Shown here in pieces: positions 5,795 to 6,377 of a stretch of DNA of 6,377 nucleotides; position 1 is the first letter of the stretch; every line of letters starts with the position of its first letter. Below the pieces are notes generated by a model that did no database searches, was not told where the DNA came from, and saw nothing but the letters and a program-made list of their open reading frames with translations. The position numbers were made by a program, and so were the translations under genes. Source of the stretch: Candidatus Roizmanbacteria bacterium CG_4_9_14_0_8_um_filter_34_12 (GTDB taxonomy: Bacteria; Patescibacteriota; Microgenomatia; UBA1406; GWC2-37-13); the NCBI GenBank assembly GCA_002789465.1, contig PFTH01000037.1, positions 1-6,377 on the forward strand, in the 5' to 3' direction.

Positions 5795-6079
5795 TTAGTT
5801 AGGGAAAACTTGATCTTCAAGTCGGTCAATTCTGCGTTCGTGATTATTAAGACTATCTTTGTTATCTTTTACCTCCACTAAAACAGCATCAAGTTTCTCG
5901 CTGACATCGCCAATCATCTCAATCACAGTATGGAATGTCTCTGTGTAATCTTTTCGCATCTCACCCAAATCTTCTTTTGTGGCAAACCTTTTCAGATCCT
6001 CTTTTGTTGCAAACTCTTTTAAGTCTTCTTTTGTTGCAAATACTGTTTTTAGTTTGGTAATATCTTTGTCTGTAATCAT
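5795..6079 (-). CDS. Small coiled-coil protein with FATKEDLK repeats
   Basis: This is a 94-aa, highly charged, soluble protein of unknown function. Residues 14-40 are three copies of a 9-residue unit, FATKEDLKE / FATKEDLKR / FATKEDLGE. From about 41 to 90 the sequence is helical with heptad-like hydrophobic spacing (FHTVIEMIGDVSEKLDAVLVEV, then RRIDRLEDQVF), so a parallel coiled coil or small oligomer is expected. Such TKEDLK-rich proteins recur in CPR and phage-related settings as short coiled coils, from memory. The frame could extend two codons to a TTG at 6085, but that codon lies 2 nt from the -10 box, before any transcript could start, so ATG 6079 is chosen. It is convergent with hicA (6-nt gap). 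The strong promoter suggests it is well expressed and independent of the neighbouring toxin-antitoxin genes. Confidence 0.87.
   Translation of the reverse strand: MITDKDITKLKTVFATKEDLKEFATKEDLKRFATKEDLGEMRKDYTETFHTVIEMIGDVSEKLDAVLVEVKDNKDSLNNHERRIDRLEDQVFPN
5960..6040 (-). repeat. Three in-frame 27-bp repeats within the coiled-coil gene
   Basis: Copies at 6040-6014, 6013-5987 and 5986-5960 each encode a 9-residue FATKEDL unit. They differ at several silent positions (GCA or GCC for Ala, GAA or GAG for Glu, TTA, CTG or TTG for Leu) and in the last two residues. The duplication is therefore old, or held by selection on the protein, and is not a fresh slippage product. Confidence 0.85.
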
Positions 6080-6087
6080 ACTCAAGA

Positions 6088-6116
6088 ATAATAAACAATA
6101 ATAAAAAAATTGTCAA
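6088..6116 (-). promoter_or_regulatory. Near-consensus sigma70 promoter of the coiled-coil gene
   Basis: On the minus strand a perfect TTGACA (6116-6111) is followed after an ideal 17 bp by TATTAT (6093-6088, 5 of 6). The ATG at 6079 is 8 nt after the -10, so the transcript should have a leader of about two bases. This is the best promoter in the window, and it fixes the start codon of the gene. Confidence 0.75.
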
Positions 6117-6233
6117 CGGTCTATAGTCATCATTAATGTGGGTTTAGATTGATTAAGTAAGTAGAATAATCAATTATTAATGACAATTATCAATAAAATC
6201 AATGATCAATTACAAAACGTTAAAAATTTAATT

Positions 6234-6276
6234 ATTGAAAATTCAATGAAAATTGAACATTGAAAATTGAAAATTT
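6234..6276. repeat. Heptamer repeat array based on ATTGAAA
   Basis: ATTGAAA units occur at 6234-6240, 6252-6258 (ending in C), 6259-6265 and 6266-6272, with a partial copy after. At 6234-6247 an inverted pair, ATTGAA and TTCAAT, adds a short palindrome. The rest of the gap (6117-6233) is AT-rich with small inverted repeats such as AATAAT/ATTATT at 6166-6179 and no gene. The array lies between the end of the gene entering from the right and the promoter of the coiled-coil gene. Confidence 0.65.
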
Positions 6277-6283
6277 ACTACTT

Positions 6284-6377
6284 CTATTCGTATCCATTTC
6301 TCTTTCTGGTTTCCGGGGAAAGACTTGGTAGCAATCTAAAATATTCCTCATCGTCTTTTGTATAAGTACCAGTTACA
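6284..6377 (-). CDS. C-terminal end of an unidentified gene entering from the right edge
   Basis: Read on the minus strand, one frame is open from the window edge for 30 codons and ends at TAG (6286-6284). The other two frames hit a stop within the first ten codons. The peptide VTGTYTKDDEEYFRLLPSLSP continues to ETRKRNGYE at the end. It is charged and looks like ordinary protein, not translated noise, but it is too short to assign to a family. The heptamer array begins just after the stop, and no terminator hairpin is seen. Confidence 0.45.
   Translation of the reverse strand, partial: VTGTYTKDDEEYFRLLPSLSPETRKRNGYE

Noticed and set aside
5808..5822. Hairpin ACTTGA-TCT-TCAAGT as a terminator for hicA
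   Set aside because: It lies inside the convergent coiled-coil gene, has only six base pairs and no following T-run on the plus strand.
1..6377. CRISPR array, tRNA, rRNA or insertion sequence
   Set aside because: No regularly spaced direct repeats of 20 bp or more with unique spacers were seen, and no tRNA-like cloverleaf, rRNA segment or transposase motif was recognised by eye.

Overview
The window is AT-rich and looks like part of a Candidate Phyla Radiation (Patescibacteria) genome, most likely Microgenomates-like. This rests on the mix of features: a GT39-type membrane glycosyltransferase, a very large membrane protein with a DUF5667-like helical region, a GC-only 16-bp palindrome inside a coding sequence, heptameric AT-rich intergenic repeats, and almost no Shine-Dalgarno sequences. 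TGA is used as a genuine stop codon at 4564-4566, so the code is standard (table 11), which argues against Gracilibacteria/Absconditabacteria. The phylum call is an inference.

Left part (1-3899, minus strand): two envelope genes read leftward. The upstream one (2379-3899) is a GT39/PMT-like polytopic glycosyltransferase. After an 85-bp gap, a large open frame runs from 2293 off the left edge (764 codons without a stop). It has one N-terminal membrane anchor, a long extracytoplasmic region and a multi-pass C-terminal part.

Middle (3900-4145): a divergent intergenic region with a promoter at each end, a 13-bp palindrome and a GC-richer imperfect inverted repeat.

Centre (4146-5204, plus strand): a tight three-gene operon. 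Two small proteins (64 and 74 aa) with a matching layout are followed, through an ATGA overlap, by a 213-aa caspase-fold (clan CD-like) putative cysteine protease with His67 and Cys100. I know of no named system with this arrangement; it is the best candidate for an undescribed module. A HicB-HicA toxin-antitoxin pair follows (5335-5788) on its own promoter, so 4146-5788 reads like a small conflict or cell-fate island.

Right part (5795-6377, minus strand): a small coiled-coil protein with a three-copy 9-residue repeat and a near-consensus promoter, then an AT-rich intergenic stretch (6117-6283) holding heptamer repeats, and the C-terminal end of an unidentified gene entering from the right edge.

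At three starts the -10 box lies only 6-8 nt before the ATG, which predicts leaderless or nearly leaderless mRNAs. No convincing intrinsic terminator was found anywhere in the window.
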